Source: Chytriomyces cf. hyalinus JEL632
Lineage: Eukaryota; Chytridiomycota; Chytridiomycetes; Chytridiales; Chytriomycetaceae
Assembly: GCA_025435555.1 (NCBI GenBank)
Contig: JAIWWG010000105.1
Span: 32,768 to 96,767 of the forward strand
Reading direction: 5' to 3'
DNA: 64,000 nt
Each line of letters begins with the position of its first letter. The first letter of the stretch is position 1. Shown here in pieces: positions 1 through 13,200 of the stretch. The notes beneath the pieces are model-generated. The model ran no database searches. It was not told the origin of the DNA and saw only the letters and a program-made list of their open reading frames with translations. Position numbers and translations under genes: made by a program.

Positions 1-51
1 ACTGTGATGCATGAAGTAAAGTTCTTGTCTTTGGTTGTCTCAACCAAGATT

Positions 52-2140
52 TCATTCCGGAATCAACGCAAAACAATTTGAGTCCGCCCTTCTATCCCTC
101 ATCACGTTATCGCCTTGCTGTTCATCTCTAAAACCCACCATTTCGTCAACATCTACACCATGCATATGCAATACTTGAATGATAACTGCATCGATATCAA
201 ACTCTGCAGCCTGATACTTTTTCACCATCGAATTCACAATTTTAACTTTCCCAGCTTCCGCCGCCCTCACAATCACAAAATCAAACAGCGTTTTTCGCAG
301 TTTATCCAAAAACTGCGATTCATGCGGTGTTGTAGAATTTGCGCCTCATTGTCAGTTTAATATTCACAGCGACATCATACGATGCAAGCGCAGAATGCCT
401 GGTTGCAGCCGCTACCCCAGCACTCGTTCGAAACCGGCCCTCAAATTCGTCCACAACATGCATGGCCACAGCAAACCGTCGTGAACCAACAAGACTGCGG
501 ACAATCGCGTCATACACTTTTACTTCCACCTCGCGATCGACGTGGGCGCTGGTATATATGCCGTTGAGTAAGCGGCGTGCGTTGATTTGAAGTGAGGATG
601 GGTTGTCGTGTGAGACAAGATTCGAGCCGTCAGTGGAGTTTGCGTTGCGTTGTCTGGAAGAGAGGAGAGGAGACGGATCTGCATTCCAGCAACTGCGGAA
701 ATTGAGCTTGCATCCAAATGCATATCGTATTCAGTATTCTGGGACAGAGAAATAGAAATTAAGTCCGTGTGGCAACGTTTTGAAGCGGCGCGGATCATGT
801 TATTATAAAGCCGCGTATGAAGCGTGAAATCAAACGAATGAGCAGTGGGTATTGATGGGAGCGGGTAATATTTCAAAGCGCGTTGAAATAATTTGTATGC
901 AGCAAGTCCCGAGGATACGTTTGCTTCGGTTTTCACAGTTTCTGTTGGGGATGTTGTTTCTGGTGCTGATGATGATGGATCTTGTAAATATGTATGCTGA
1001 AGGGGAGTTGTAGGGAATCGAACGTCCCACTTGAAATTGAGCGGGTTTGCAAGATGATGTTTTTTGATTTTGCGGCATTCGGAATAGTTGAGTGGGACAG
1101 CAACGCCTTTCGTCAGCATGCGTAAATGAGATGAATGTAAACGTTCAATGGTGTTTTTTGTGAGGCTGAAAGAGACAGACGGGTATAATCCTGCAAAGCG
1201 CGAGCATCACAATGCCAAAGCAATTGGCAGATAATGCTTCAAAATCAAGAAAGGTCCGATAAAGTGGTATCGTTGATCAAAAGATGGCGCCTCTCAGGAT
1301 AATGGCACCATTGCAGCAACAGCATTTGAAGGCATACGAAGCTCTTTCGGGAAGAGTAAAACTTTAAGAGAGGGAGGAACAGATCGTGTCCATCTCTGGC
1401 CACAGCGATACGCATACAATAGGCAGCTGAGGAGGCTGTAGGTAAGTCCTCGTCTTTTGGATGAGCTCCACTCAACAATCCCGCGCGATGCCAGGCAGAC
1501 ACGAGTGTATCGCCGTGTAATTGGAATTTGCGCAGATTCAAGGTCACGCATCACGGAATAGATGCGATCTACTCCAACAAGCGGCGGGGACATCTAAGAC
1601 GCACACTCCATGAAAGTGGACACATGCCGCCTGAGGGAATTCTTTGCAAACAGAGCAAACCTGGAGTCTTCGCTCGGCCTCTGTTGTAGAGACCATCCCG
1701 TCACAAGGATGCGATATTCGAGGCGTTTTGATTGGGAGACCGGGTGCGATACATCCAACTCCCTTAATCCCTCTTCCTGCCGTTCCTTCAAGCTCATGTT
1801 GCTATGTTTTGCCAGGAAGTCAAGGCCAGATTTAGCCTGCACTGCAGCGGCTGAGAAAGCCTGCGTCTCGCTGCTGTGTCGTGGCGAGGGCACCATAAGC
1901 AGACCCATCCCAAGCCATAGGCGAGCCTATCCATGGGTCATAATTAGTTATCGACGAGCCATTGAAGAGTCACTCACCCACTGCCGCACTGTCCCTGCAG
2001 CCGAAGATGATCTTGGCACAGACTCGTCCCGCGAGCCATGGCTTGGCCTGCATGCGGCAACGAGTGTCACTTGAGGCCTCTCTTTCAGTAGTTGGTGCGC
2101 TGATCCGCATCGGACTTGGACTCGCGAAAAGAAGAATGAA
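52..2140 (-). CDS. PPR-like (probably mitochondrial) protein, frame disrupted
   Basis: Several minus-strand coding pieces in a row read like helical pentatricopeptide-type repeats, for example VDRIYSVMRDLESAQIPIT near 1520-1580, VYDAIVRSLVG and FAVAMHVVDEFEGRF near 430-520, and a C-terminal piece (LFDFVIVRAAEAGKVKIV) ending at the stop at 52. They do not lie in one frame. Some joins look like introns (a pyrimidine-rich stretch ending in CAG near 650 and another near 1160), but the changes near 1510 and 1594 lack a convincing intron. Either there are introns I cannot place, sequencing indels, or decay. The start is uncertain: an upstream ATG near 2108 begins a basic, serine/threonine-rich stretch that could be a mitochondrial leader. 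The gene would share a short divergent promoter with CDK20. The PPR assignment rests on repeat style only. Confidence 0.4.
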
Positions 2141-2187
2141 ATATTTGGACTGGAGCCAAGCAAAACACTTGTCACATAAAATTCCAA

Positions 2188-3595
2188 ATGGAGCGTTACA
2201 AGATCATGACCAAGATTGGCGAGGGCGCGCACGGCAGTAAGCGACCCGCTTAAACAACAACTGCCGCATCTTTACCTTGACCGTGACCCATCTTCCCAAA
2301 ACAGTCGTTCTCAAGGCCAAGTGCGTCGAGACTGGCACGACGGTGGCCCTCAAGAAGGTGCCGCTCAGACGCATCGAGGACGGCATCCCAACAACAATCT
2401 TGCGCGAAATAAAGGCACTGCAGACCATCGAGCACCGCAACGTGAGCTTACTCTGCCTTCAGTTCTGACAAGCTTGTTTTTAAAATGAATCTTGTTCAAG
2501 GTGGTCAAACTTCTCGAATTCTTCCCTTCTGGCGCCGGATTTGTGCTCGTGTTTGAATTCATGCTGAGTGACCTGGCAGAGGTGCATCAATCTCGCTTGA
2601 ATGTCGCACGTGTTTATCTCGAAGTAACAGGTCCTCAGAAACGCGTGCCGCCCTCTCACAGCAGCGCAAGTGAAGGCTTACATGGTCATGGTGCTCCAAG
2701 GCGTCGCATACTGCCATCAACTCAACATTATGCATCGCGATTTGAAGCCTGCGAATTTACTCATTTCTCCGACTGGGATTTTGAAGCTTGCTGATTTCGG
2801 CCTGGCGTAAGCTTCATTTTCGCGTGATGGATTCTGCTTTTTGTTTTTTGATGAATCTCTTGTTGGTAGTCGCGTTCACAATATTTCGGAAAACGGCCGG
2901 CCCTATTCGCACCAAGTCGCAACGAGGTAATCTCTTGGATGTGCCTCGGGATTGAAAGGAAGATTCTGAGACAATCGATCATGTCAAGCTCAGATGGTAC
3001 CGATCCCCAGAACTGTTGTTTGGAGCAAGAAAGTACGACTTCGGTGTGGACCTGTGGGCGATTGGATGCATCTTTGGGGAACTTTTGAACCATTCGCCTC
3101 TATTCCCGGGACAAAACGACATTGACCAACTTTATTGTGTTTTGAGCATCCTCGGAACCCCTTCATCCGAGCAATGGCCGGTAACTCGAAACTTGGCTCT
3201 AGAAATTCGACGAGAAATAACAAACAGTGGTTGATTCCTTTTCGCTGCAGGAAATGGATAGCCTGCCAGATTACAACAAAATTCAGTTCCCGCATCACAC
3301 GTCGGTTCCGTTTGAAAAGATATGCCCTGACGCATCTCCGAGTGCAATCGCACTGCTAAAAAGGTTTCTCGTGTATCCAAGCGATAAACGGATTCATGCC
3401 TCTGAGGTGCGTTTGTCTTCAAATTGAGACTATTTGATCTTGTTAACACTTTTTGGTTTTCAGGCATTGCTTGACCCGTACTTTTTCAGTAAACCTCTAC
3501 CAGCGCATCATTTGGAGCTCCCGATTCCTGAATGCCAATCCAGAGAGCAGTTTAATACGGATGCGCCGGTGGATTTGTCGCTGTTTCTGTCCTGA
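2188..3595 (+). CDS. CDK20: Cyclin-dependent kinase 20 (CCRK) homologue
   Basis: Eight exons (2188-2236, 2305-2441, 2501-2609, 2662-2806, 2870-2926, 2994-3180, 3251-3406, 3464-3595) give a 323-residue protein kinase in phase throughout. Visible motifs are the glycine loop GEGAHG, the VALKK lysine, [10 protein letters not shown] of the catalytic loop, DFGLA, and [22 protein letters not shown]20 hallmarks set it apart from other CDKs: [15 protein letters not shown] in the hinge region, SHQVATRWYR with no Thr-Tyr MAPK lip, and LPDYNKIQF. In animals and algae CDK20 controls ciliary or flagellar length, acting on an MAK/ICK-type kinase. Its presence fits a fungus with a flagellated zoospore, which is inference. 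The start ATG opens directly into the kinase fold ([13 protein letters not shown]), as in the family. Confidence 0.93.
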
Positions 3596-3774
3596 CAAAA
3601 TCATCAATCACTACATTGACGAGAGAGATCATCTGAAGTATTCGCGTATTATTCAGTGTTATTTATGAGCATTATAAAAACGGCGCATGCGTTGCCCTTT
3701 GGAGGTGAAAATCACACACGTTCTATAAATATAAAACTTAAAAAAGTTTAAAAAAACAAGACTCGAAACAACAA

Positions 3775-5066
3775 ATGGCAGCGGCAGCAGCAATCAACAT
3801 GTCCCTTGACGATATCGTGAGTAGCTTTTGCTTTTTATATGCCAGCCTGAGAGAGCGGGCCGAAGGTGCTGCTGGGAGTGGGACAGAAAGACCGACTGCC
3901 AAACAAATTCACTAACAATTCACTGTCGCCACCTCCAGATCACACACGACAAGGCACACCGCAAAGGCGGCGAAGTGGGCCCCGATGGACTCCCGAGAGT
4001 CGCCCGCCCAGAGCGCAACAACCAAAACAGCAGCAGAGACAATAACAACCGCAGAGGCGGCCGCGGCCGTGGCAGCAGTGGTCAAAGCGGGCACGCACGC
4101 GCGGCCCCATATGCTGCTGGCCCTGCCCGTGCTGCCGGACCAGGACCCCTTCGTCTTGACCAGACAAAGCTCAATGTGGGCAACCTCAGTCTCACCGTTA
4201 CCCAGCAGGACTTGAAAGAGCTGTTCGGAACCATCGGTGTGTGTTGATTCTTGTTATGCCATGCATTCCGACTCCATCCAATGCAAGTTCGTTCGGGGCT
4301 CGCGCCATTTTGGAGGGGATTTTATTCCCACGCAAAAAAACCCCGCCCCACAAAAGACCCTGCCACCATTGCCCACATACAACCGCACGCACTCCATCAT
4401 TACCACCCTGACGACTTCGCCCCGTGGATGCATTGCGCTACTTCAGCAAACAAATATGAACAAAAACGCTCAAAAATCTCCTTCCCTTCTCTTCTATATT
4501 GCATAACCTCCTCTAGGCCAAGTCAAGACTGTCATTCTCAACTTTGATCAAAACGGAAAATCCACGGGAAACGCAACCGTCATCTTCAAAAACTCGGCCG
4601 ATTCGCAGCGTGCAATTGCCGAATTCAACGGCAGACAGTTTGATGGACGTCCCATGCGTATTGAACTGATTGTCAGCGCTTCAAGTATTGCAAACTTGGC
4701 CTCTGCCGCTCCACAGGCTCGCTCTGTGCAGGGTATGCAGCGCGGAGGTCGTGATGGGGGCCGTGATGGTGGCCGTGGTGCCGGAAGAGGGTGCGAGGAC
4801 CTTTTTTCTTGATAACGTTAGCGATTCTACGGTCCTAACAGCGTTGAAAACATAATCCATTGTCTAGCCGGGGTGCCGGACGAGGTGGTCGAGGTGGTCG
4901 AGGTGATGCAGCCGGAAAAGGACCGAAAAAGACGCCTGAAGAACTTGCTGCTCAATTAGATGCGGAAATGGACAAGTACATGCAGGTCCGTACATTCTTC
5001 AATGTTGTGTAAACACCACCGCTTACCCACATTTCTTTCCAGGACGAGACCATGGGAGATGCCTGA
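3775..5066 (+). CDS. ALYREF: ALYREF/Yra1-type mRNA export adaptor
   Basis: Five exons (3775-3816, 3939-4236, 4517-4790, 4868-4985, 5043-5066) encode 251 residues. An N-terminal MSLDDI motif is the short conserved box at the start of REF proteins that touches the helicase UAP56. It is followed by an RG/N-rich linker, one RRM (from TKLNVGNLSLTVTQQDLKELF through VKTVILNFD and NATVIFKNSADSQRAI), a C-terminal RGG region (GGRDGGRDGGRGAGR), and a closing AAQLDAEMDKYM helix, the second conserved REF box. Such proteins link spliced mRNA to the export receptor in the nucleus. The 280-nt intron after the first RRM strand is the longest in the gene. The next gene is GMD on the same strand. Confidence 0.92.
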
Positions 5067-5247
5067 GCATGCGCCTGACTGTAAAAAAAAGGGAAAAAAT
5101 AGTGTTTTTTATTAAGCGTTTTTTCGTCTGCTTCTTGGTCTATTCTGCCTCTGGTGTTTTTCAATGAACATGTTTTTGAGGGGGCGTTTGTTTTGACAAA
5201 TTCAATCATCAAAACACAAGAAAAAAAAACTCTGTTTTTATCCCAGC

Positions 5248-6911
<1,664 letters not shown>

Positions 6912-7082
6912 GGATCCTGTATTTAAATACGTATTCTACAGCCACATTGGTTTTGTCGGTAATAAACAAACTGCAACTCATCCTGAAGATACGCATTGGA
7001 TAACATCCCACAAGTGTAATACCGCAACCAAGTCTCAAGAACAACAGTTTTATTTACACGCAAAACTACTCAGCACGCTGAA

Positions 7083-10000
7083 CTAATTCAAGCCCTCGCT
7101 CCTCAAATCTTGAATCAAGCTCGCACTCTAGAACGTTTCAGTCAGACCATGAAAAAATAAAAACGATACAAAGATCCTCACCTTGGCGGCAACCGAAGTT
7201 ATGCTGCAAGGTCGCCAAGACCACGAGCATTCGCTGGCAAAAGACTCAAAAAGCTTGCTTCGATCACGTAACACCTTCCGTGCATCGATCGTCTCAATCG
7301 AGTTCATGTGATGCCTTGCCTGCCGAATGCGCTTGTCGGCAACTTCTTTGCAATTCGTTTTGATTTTCTGGAATATTAAACCGTTGAGTGTAAACTAAAG
7401 GAAAATAGGGGTATTCAACACGGCCTATTACGTATTCAACAACGGCCATGTACTGTTGCATAAAATCATGCAGAGGATCAGCAGTTTCATTTTGGCTGCT
7501 GAAATTCCTGGCATGCTTGTTTGGTGCGAACGAATGAGTTTGACCTGCTTTCATATTTCTAAAGTTAGAACCTGATGAAACAGTTCACTTAAAAGCGCTC
7601 GAACCGATATCATCATTGGCCATATCCAACCGGCGTTTCATCAGCGCTTTTTTGATGGGGCTTCCCGATATTATCTCCTCTTGCGTCATTTGTGATGCAT
7701 ATGTTATTCCTCTGAAGCAGAAGGAATAGTGTGAGACAGTATTCCCCTCCAACATTTCTTGTGCTTAAATTACCCAGATGTTTTGGACTTTTTCTCTGTC
7801 GATCGTTTCCGCACAGTTTGTCCTTCGAAATCTTCTTCATGTTCGTATTCTTGAACAATCGTCGTATCATTCAAGTCTTCATCAACCGAGAAACTCATGC
7901 TTCGAGTTCGTTTGATTCCTTTGCTGGATGAATTCATTTCTTCGGGTTCCATGAACGTCGATGGCATGTTTGACTGTCGCGAGAATTTATAGAGTGGAGC
8001 TATTGGAGAGCCTAGATCGCAAGGCATATTGTGAGACTGTTTACTGGGCGATTCGGCCAGTCGTTCACTAATATCGTTCCACTTAAACTCGGAAGCGGTG
8101 AAGATTTCAGAATCGGGTCTTGATTGCCGGACAGATGAAAACTTTGGTTGCGCGTCGGGAGAGAAAAATCGTTTTTTGGCGCTTTCGACAGTCAAACCAA
8201 TTGAATCTGTGAGCGCAGATACATCCTTCTTCGAGTTAGATTTCTGTCTGGATGAGTCTGGTGCGAGAATCTGGTGTTTTGACAATGTTGGGGTGTTGAG
8301 GACTCGGGAACTTGAATGGTTATTGTCCATATCGAACTCCGTTTGATCATGAGAAATAAGATGGCTTTGCTTTGACAGAGTGTGAGTGTTGCGGACTCTG
8401 AAACTTGGGTGGTTACCCTTCGACCATTTGACCTTTTCGAACGCTTGATCCTCAGAAAGAACGCGACTTTTGCCCAGCTTGTTTTCAGATTCTCCGCTGT
8501 TTGAACCGCTTTCATCGTTTTCGGCTCCGGGAGACAGTGGAAATGGAGCCATTTCAAACGGTGGATCGTCATGGTCATTTTCAAAAGCATTCAAACCTTC
8601 GACTGGATCCGGATCTGCCAGTTTTGGTGCGATTTCAGCACTGGCTTTTGGCGGGGATACCCGCTTTGAAACTTCCGGCTGCTCATTAGATGTGTACTTA
8701 TTTTCACAGTCAAGATCCTTCAGAAATAACAATCTTAGTTGCACATTTTTCGTTCAAAAAACATTGACTCTTACTGTCAGCCAAGGAAGTTTCTTTTTTG
8801 CAGATGAATCTCTCTTTCTTTTGGACGCTGATGCGTGCACTTTCTTTACAGCTGACAGGGACGCAATGTCCTTCGTTTTGCGTCGAGGATGTGAAACGGA
8901 AGAAAACGCAGGCGAATCTCGGACGCTCCTTGAGGCCCGGCTTGAATGTACCTTCTGTGTCGAACGAATCGGATTGTTTTCTGTCAGCGATCGAGTTGTT
9001 TTTTTCGAGGAAGACTTGAGATATGATGTTTCAATTTCGTGCGATTTTTTGGACGTAGGCTCATCGGGAATAGCCCAGATGGAATCAAAATTGTCCGCGG
9101 GTATTCGAGGGTCCTTGGTTTGAGGCGGAATCGACGGCCGTGGTTGCATTCTGGACGGTGTGGATCCTTCATTCAGTGCTTCGGATTGCTTTAATGCTTT
9201 TGCAGAGACGTCGACGCTTTTGTGGAAAGTCGAAAAATGCGCTATGGGTGTAGGCAGGCTGGTATTATGGGGTGAAACAGGTTCTTTGCTTGATGGTGCT
9301 TTGTCGCCGGCCACAGCATCAGCGTTTTCGAAATCATCATCACTGTAGAGATCTCCATAGCATACGGAAGTTCGCTTCGACTTGGAAGCTGCAGCCGTAT
9401 CGTTGCTTGTTGATGTAGTCGTCTTCCCGCGCTTGGATTGACTTTCCGGTTTGTTAACGACGCTTGACACCGAATTGTTTGATCTTCGGTCGCACTCGGT
9501 TAATGGCGAATCAGGAGGACCGGTCACAGAGGCCGCTGTGGAACTACGCATCGACCTCGATCGAGTGAATCGGACTGAAGGTTCAGGTTCAGGTTCAGGC
9601 ACACTTTCCGCTTGAGTCTCCTCCAAATCTTTGGCTTTTGCAATTTTCGCTTTCTTTGGTGGCTTTAGAGCGACTGGTTTTTTCTTTGCGCGGGCAGATT
9701 TCGCTGGCTTCCCCTTCGGTACATCTGTGGATGACGGCTTTGGATCATGGGCAACATTCGGTAATGGTAGTGCCGTTTTTGGTTCAGCGTTCAGTTCAGG
9801 TTTTGAAGTCTCAGCAGCGTTCACGGGAAGTTGCCGTTCGGCAACTTTTTTCGCATCCGCCTTGGTAGCATTCAACTTTGAAACAACCGGTCGTTTTTCC
9901 ACTTTGGTAGCAGCAAGAGTACCCACAGATTTTTCGGTGTTCTCAACCTTCTGGACAACTTTGGATGGACTTGCAGGTCGCGCAACACTAGTCTGATGAC

Positions 10001-12245
10001 GATTCGATTCAGGTGGAGTAAGTTGATGGCTTTTAGATGGTGGATCAATGAGCTGTGAGGCTGGTGGTTTGACGAGTTCAGTTAATGGAGATGGAGGGAA
10101 TGTGTCCGAATCTTGGGTTTCTTGCTCAGCAAAACGCTGGTTTGCGGACTCCCTAGTGACCGCCTTTGGAGGACTTAGAGAAATGGAATTCTCTAATTTC
10201 GCAGCACGTGGAATGCATAAGCGAGTATGAAAAGAATGTTCAAGGAAAAAACGCTACCAAAGGCACCTTGTGAATAAACTTTAGAATTATGAGAAAACTC
10301 CCCATACGTCGGCCGATTAGACGGGCTTATTTGAGATGAACTGATGGAAAAGCCTGGGTTCTCGTAACGTTGGGGTTTCGCGTTTTTCTGCAAATATTGT
10401 TTTAAGTGGAATCCTGTCGCCCCACTGAAAAATGAAAAACGTACCACTCCTTTAACTGAGAAGATTTCCTCAATATCACTCGCTATCGAGTTGATGTGGT
10501 GTGTACAGTTGTTAAATGCCTCAGAAAATAGATAAAAAATGGAAAACAACGCACGCGCCGAACGAACAACATTTGAATCCCAAGTCAATACAATGCGATG
10601 TGGTGCTGCGCCTTTTCGAGCAGTAAAGCTGTTCGAAACCGCGAATGGAACGCTGAGAACTAATGTCAAAGCTGGAGGAAAATGTGAACAGTCAGTGACT
10701 TGAAGTGACAAAAAGGAACCCCGCGATAAAGAATTTGTTGATACTTGTATAGTTGACAGAGAAAGAGTTGATTTTTCTGTACTCTAAAACAACATCTTGG
10801 GCTCCCTGAAACAAAAGTTAGCCAAGCGCAAACTGGCCAAACAAACCGATAAATTCACTCACTTCATCAGCGAAAATCAAGCCTACAGAGTTTTCATTGA
10901 AATCAATCCAGAAGGTGGTCGTTTTCAATGCCTCCACCTGAATGTGACGTCATTAATATATTCCTTCTGTTCCACAACGTAAATGGCGCATACCTGGCCA
11001 ATTCTCTCCATAGCTGCGCCCGCATTGTACGCTATTGACGAAAATTTGAAGCTTTTGGGCCAGACAGCCCCAGCTTGATTTCGGCAATTGTATTTGAACA
11101 GAAAGTCTCGACACGACTGTAAATGAGCGAAATGTGTCAACACATTTGGCGAGAGGTCTCTGAATTAGTCGAAAAGAATGCATACATCGATGCTTCCAAG
11201 ATCAAGAATCTCTTTAGGTAATTCGTAACGCGCCATGAGAATATCTCGCGAATCTTTGAGAAGTCTGATGAATCGAAATTAAGATTGTAAGAAAGCATTC
11301 CTCAAGAATGGATTGGTAGTTGTTAACTTGATTATAATGTACAGTAGGCGGTACTGAAGTGCGGAATCTGAAATGCAAGTGTCAGTGAAAAGGCTAAATT
11401 GTTAAACGCATGATTCTTTACCTCCGCAGTGGATCCAGTAAATAATGAAGTTTGAACTGTGAAGAAAACCGGAACAAGTTCAGAATCAAGAAACCTTGAT
11501 CGAAAACTAAATCGAAAAGGCGCCAAACTAGTTCGGGTCAGAAGCCATCAATTTGCAGTTTTCGCTCTTTTTGAGAAGCGCAATTATGAGATCCAATGCC
11601 TGCGCCGGACAAGTTAAGGACATGAGTTGCCTTCTGGAATGCCCAAGAGATTTCAAGAGCACGAACCTTCACTTTCACATCAACATGCAAATCTTGTCGC
11701 AAAACGGAAATTGACAGGGGCGGCAAAAGCGCGGCAGCGGCGGCGCATTTCAAAGCCGTCGATGCGTCCAAAACAATTGATGCAAGTTCGTCCAGTGTAC
11801 TTTCGAGCAGATCGTCGGGGGCATCTTCATCACATGCGTCGATGAGTAAATAAGTAAGTAAAGATGCCTTAAGGAAGGAGACGCACATTCGCAAGCAGCA
11901 CTCGCGACGGCGAAAGCAGCCAAATGCGGATGTTTTGGGTTGTTTCGGATCCAGCTCGACACAGTGTCACTGAAGTCCGTCTGAGGTGACGGCCAGATTA
12001 GCAACGTAGGTATCCTCTTGGACAAAGGTTCTCACATTGTGGCTTACGCGCAGAGCCGCTGCAGACAATTGCTTGATTCTGTTTGATTTTCAGTTTAGAA
12101 TGACTGTTAAATGCGAGAGGATGGCGAGTGGATGCTGCACTCACGTTGCGGCGCCCAGCGCGCCCCTGGACGGTACTGACTGGTGCAGAAGAAGCGCCAC
12201 TCGAGCTGACAGCTGGTCCACGCTCTCTTCTGATGTGGTGGACAT
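7083..12245 (-). CDS. SYCP2-like chromosome-axis protein
   Basis: A long multi-exon minus-strand gene. The start is at 12245 (MSTTSEESVDQLSAR). The N-terminal exons are helical and armadillo-like (DDLLESTLDELASIVLDAS, ALDLIIALLKKSENC, QYRLLYIIIKLTTTNPFLR). Next, near 10860-11130, comes VWPKSFKFSSIAYN followed by FWIDFNENSVGLIFADEG, which matches the Spt16-middle-like domain of SYCP2. Two large low-complexity exons (9926-8754 and 8744-7770) are rich in Ser, Lys and Pro and look disordered. The C-terminus is a short charged helical segment (FQKIKTNCKEVADKRIRQA, then SLIQDLRSEGLN at the stop at 7083), as in the coiled-coil tail of SYCP2. Armadillo plus SLD plus linker plus coiled coil is the SYCP2/Red1-type meiotic axis architecture. 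About ten introns are inferred, not all with certain edges. Confidence 0.6.
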
Positions 12246-12350
12246 GCTTTTTCGTTTTCTCGTCTTTTTCTTTCGGACATTTCATTTCCCCGTTCAAAAA
12301 TGGCAGTTCCCAAGACCCTCTGGCACACAAGTTATTCAATGGTCAACTGT

Positions 12351-13082
12351 TCACTGTTCAATACATACATCGTAAAACATACGCTCCCTCCATGCATGCA
12401 GAAGTGACCGCATTCGCTGCAACTCCTCAGGCCGGAGACAGTACGCGCTCCACCACAGCGTCATCTCAAACTGCTCACTCGCATTGAGAAGAGGAACAAG
12501 GGCCTGCATGGAATCAACAACGGACGTGGCCCTCACTGCAAACTGCACACCGACTTCTTCCTCTACGCACCGGCCCGACACAACCTCGTGCATTGACTGC
12601 ACCATCTCCTGGGTATAAATTCCAGCTGAAGTGTCCAACCAAGCGATAAAACAACCTTTTCCGATGTACGAGTCAGTGCTAATTCCACAAAAGCGCCAGC
12701 ATCAAACACAGATGCACCACCGCCTGGCCCACGCACAACGTCAGCATTAATCCAGAGTCCCACTGGAAACTGCGTCTTTTCGACAGAGCGTGCGACTATA
12801 TCGAGCGATGTATCAAATGCGGACTGGCTTTTGAATTCAAGCTTCACAATGGTTTGCGTCTGATGGCTTTGGAATTCGGATCGGAGCAGTTGCTGCAAGA
12901 ACGAATCCAGAGTCAATGCGCTGTCGGTTTGAGGTGGGTGGCCCATGACGGCCTGTTGTTGGTTCTCGGAGTATATAATGTCGGCTTCGATCGCTGGCAT
13001 CCTTCAGAGTCTCGTCCAGAAGCAGCTGCTTGTTGATGGCGTGGCCCCACTTGTAGTCCGATGCAGGCTTCAGGCCTATCAT
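12351..13082 (-). CDS. FAM151/menorin-family protein, two frame breaks
   Basis: The translated pieces match the FAM151 (DUF2181) family from end to end: KWGHAINKQLLLDETLKD, AIEADIIYSENQQQAVMGHPP, VKLEFKSQSAFDTSLDIV, PVGLWINADVVRGPGG, VVLSLGWT, then YTQEMVQSMHEV. The histidine, acidic and WINADV positions resemble a GDPD-like barrel; the molecular function of the family is not known. The middle block (about 12990 to 12640) is in a different frame from the first and last blocks, which share one frame. No GT-AG intron fits either junction, and at the second break the family motif LSLGWT runs straight into the shift. The two shifts compensate each other. This is a pair of indels from assembly error or real decay. 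Called as one gene despite this. Confidence 0.75.
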
Positions 13083-13200
13083 TGCGTCTTGCCCAGTCCG
13101 TGTTTATTTAAAAGTCAGCACTCATGCAAGATGTCGTTTCTTCCAATCGAACTCAGAATTGTCAAAAGTGACAAACACACCAAAAAGACGAAACAACGCC

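Noticed and set aside
1610-2074. 154-codon plus-strand open frame
   Set aside because: It lies opposite PPR-like minus-strand coding pieces, is rich in Arg, Ser and Cys, and has no family features.
8470-9123. 217-codon plus-strand frame
   Set aside because: It is the antisense shadow of the Ser/Lys-rich exons of the SYCP2-like gene; its Phe/Ser/Gly bias is what the reverse of such codons gives.
9631-9996. Phe/Ala-rich plus-strand frame resembling a membrane protein
   Set aside because: It is the reverse of Lys- and Ala-rich codons in the same SYCP2-like exon.
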